Positions 62,501-64,000 of a stretch of 64,000 bases of DNA are shown piece by piece. Position 1 is the stretch's first letter; every line of letters begins with the position of its first letter. The notes under the pieces were generated by a model. The model saw nothing but the letters and a program-made list of their open reading frames with translations, did no database searches and was not told the DNA's origin. Both the position numbers and the translations under genes were made by a program. The stretch covers positions 1,612,001-1,676,000 of the forward strand of contig JAALGZ010000005.1 in NCBI GenBank assembly GCA_015227615.1, given 5' to 3'. The DNA is from Labyrinthula sp. Ha (taxonomy: Eukaryota > Sar > Bigyra > Labyrinthulida > Labyrinthulaceae).

Positions 62501-64000
62501 ACCACTGATATCATTTACTTTTTAGTGGGTTTCTTTGACTGTCCTAGTTTCACAATCTCTCTACATGGAGGGGCAAAGAACCTATGAACTTCTAGACTCT
62601 TCATTTTTGTTATTAAATATAGGAATATATCGTTCGGATCTATTCGGTCAATACTTTAAATACACAAAAGGCCTCTATCAGGAATATACAGATAGTGCCA
62701 TAATTTTGCTCATCGACGCATACTTCCTTGGTCTCAAAGTTTTTTGTTATGTGGTCTGGTTCTAGAAGCATATATCAGAAAAAATATTATCTGGGGGATG
62801 GAATGGTAAAAGAAAGATAAATTAAGATTTAAATAAAATTAAACAGAACTCAGCTTTCCAAAACCAAATTTAATGCGGAAAGAAATAAGCAATCATGTAG
62901 TACGCAGCGGTGTACTGTGATAGATGGGACACATATCCTAATAGGAACCAACTAGCACAGTTATTGCAAGAGCTAAGCATTCGCACTCAATCTACAGTTA
63001 TTCACAATATATGTATAGTTTCCTTGGTCAAACAAAACGGTCTTTCTCTCCTAATCTTCCATGTTTGATGCCCGGTAGTTCAAGAAAACCGGGTTCATAG
63101 CTCGATGTAGTGCACAATGTTCTCGCCACAGCATGTTCTAAAACATTCCTACTGCATGAATAATAGTTGAGTACATATTGTGATATGTTCAGGCAACAAG
63201 AAAAAGTGTTTCTTTTTTATTCCCTCTTATAACTCTTATTTATTACTCTTGCTGCTCTCTTTTGCTTAGTTGTTTCTATTTTTGTGTTCTCTTTTTTTCG
63301 TCAGGTCACGTGGCGTGTAATCTTGTTATCATGGAAGCATATATAATCTAAAATGAATACACAGCATCTGATGATTTTTTTCTTTAGATCGATTTTTAAT
63401 AAGGTATCATAATTTAGCATGCAATAATTTCAGCGAAGCCTGTAAAATATGGTATCGATCCGGGCTTAGTTGATGAACCAGTTACACAAATAGTTCTTGA
63501 TGTTTTACAAAAAAACCTATACTTTTAGAAAAGATTGTTTACCAATTATCATTGAAGGCTTTCAAATAGGTGTTGAACATCGTCTATATGACGGTTTCTT
63601 TGCCGATCCAAAATATGAGATAAGGGGTCAGTACAAGTCCCAGTGGCCGCATAATTCATTTGAGATACAATGGATATATTTTGAGATTGCCGTTATGAAT
63701 TTAGAAGAGTAAAATTTTCTGTTTATAGTAAGATATCTAGTTCATAGGAGGAGATCTGAGTCGTGATTCTCTCCTTTTGTTAGGATAGTATAGTTTTCAT
63801 TACCTCTGACCCAGGATTTTATGTATATATTACAATTTCAGCTCCAACATTACAAGTTAATCATACGTCTTTGCCCTGCTTACAAGTGCGTAACAGTTTA
63901 ATTGTTAAATTATGGTAACTACCAAGTCATACATATATAGGATATACGTTCCTTAGTGTTTGTTGGATGTTTTTGTAAACCTGTTTGATGACTTTGTACC
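59541..64000. other. gene-poor region to window end
   Basis: No intact gene was seen. At 63,418-63,712 two adjoining open frames translate to protein-like sequence (KPVKYGIDPGLVDEPVTQIV, then IEGFQIGVEHRLYDGFF and following), possibly a decayed or intron-split gene fragment of unknown family. A short direct repeat GAGCTAGTT occurs twice in tandem near 60,078. The rest is AT-rich and featureless. Confidence 0.4.

Overview
This is a eukaryotic, AT-rich window with 15 supportable protein genes covering about 19.6 kb of coding sequence (roughly 31%). The genes use the standard code and carry very few introns. All 9 introns I can place are GT-AG; 8 of them are only 29-32 nt long and each restores an exact reading frame. 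Families such as a myosin motor with IQ motifs, Sec20, a DBP2-type helicase, a YEATS protein, CNNM and an MFSD6-like carrier exclude a prokaryote. Intron length, gene packing and gene content suggest a free-living unicellular protist, perhaps a heterotrophic stramenopile-like lineage. I cannot place it further from sequence alone.

Layout. Genes sit singly or in tight islands separated by 2.5-11 kb of gene-poor AT-rich DNA. 1-3.2 kb: decayed DNA with a Ty1/copia-like fossil. 3.2-8.2 kb: a large unusual myosin. 8.2-14.6 kb: gene-poor, with a decayed coding stretch near 12.1-13.1 kb. 14.6-16.7 kb: two divergent short-chain dehydrogenases sharing an 85-bp promoter. 16.7-24 kb: gene-poor, with a compact foldable inverted-repeat element at 21.5 kb. 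24.0-28.1 kb: DBP2-like helicase and YAF9/GAS41-like YEATS protein in divergent orientation, then a convergent seven-helix membrane protein. 28.1-39.0 kb: gene-poor, with decayed coding sequence near 29.1-29.8 kb. 39.0-43.5 kb: two-helix membrane protein, Sec20-like SNARE, cyclic-nucleotide-gated-type channel, aldo-keto reductase. 48.1-49.5 kb: MFS transporter with three micro-introns. 52.2-54.6 kb: CNNM-type transporter and YghU-like glutathione transferase, convergent. 58.2-59.5 kb: omega-amidase (NIT2-like) and an unknown 149-aa protein, convergent. The remainder is gene-poor, with a possible MITE-like element and a weak LINE-like trace near 50.7-51.6 kb.

How the genes relate. There is no biochemical pathway cluster. 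Neighbours share promoters (three divergent pairs with 85-119 bp between start codons) or face each other with 20-237 bp between stop codons, so co-regulation by shared intergenic DNA is the main functional link. The strongest unusual observations are the 29-32 nt introns; a single 280-nt intron in the DBP2-like gene, the family in which yeast uses an outsized intron for autoregulation; a channel whose pore reads TTGSGRD in place of TVGYGD; a myosin with three large insertions in its motor; and a bacterial-type glutathione transferase carrying an organelle-type leader.
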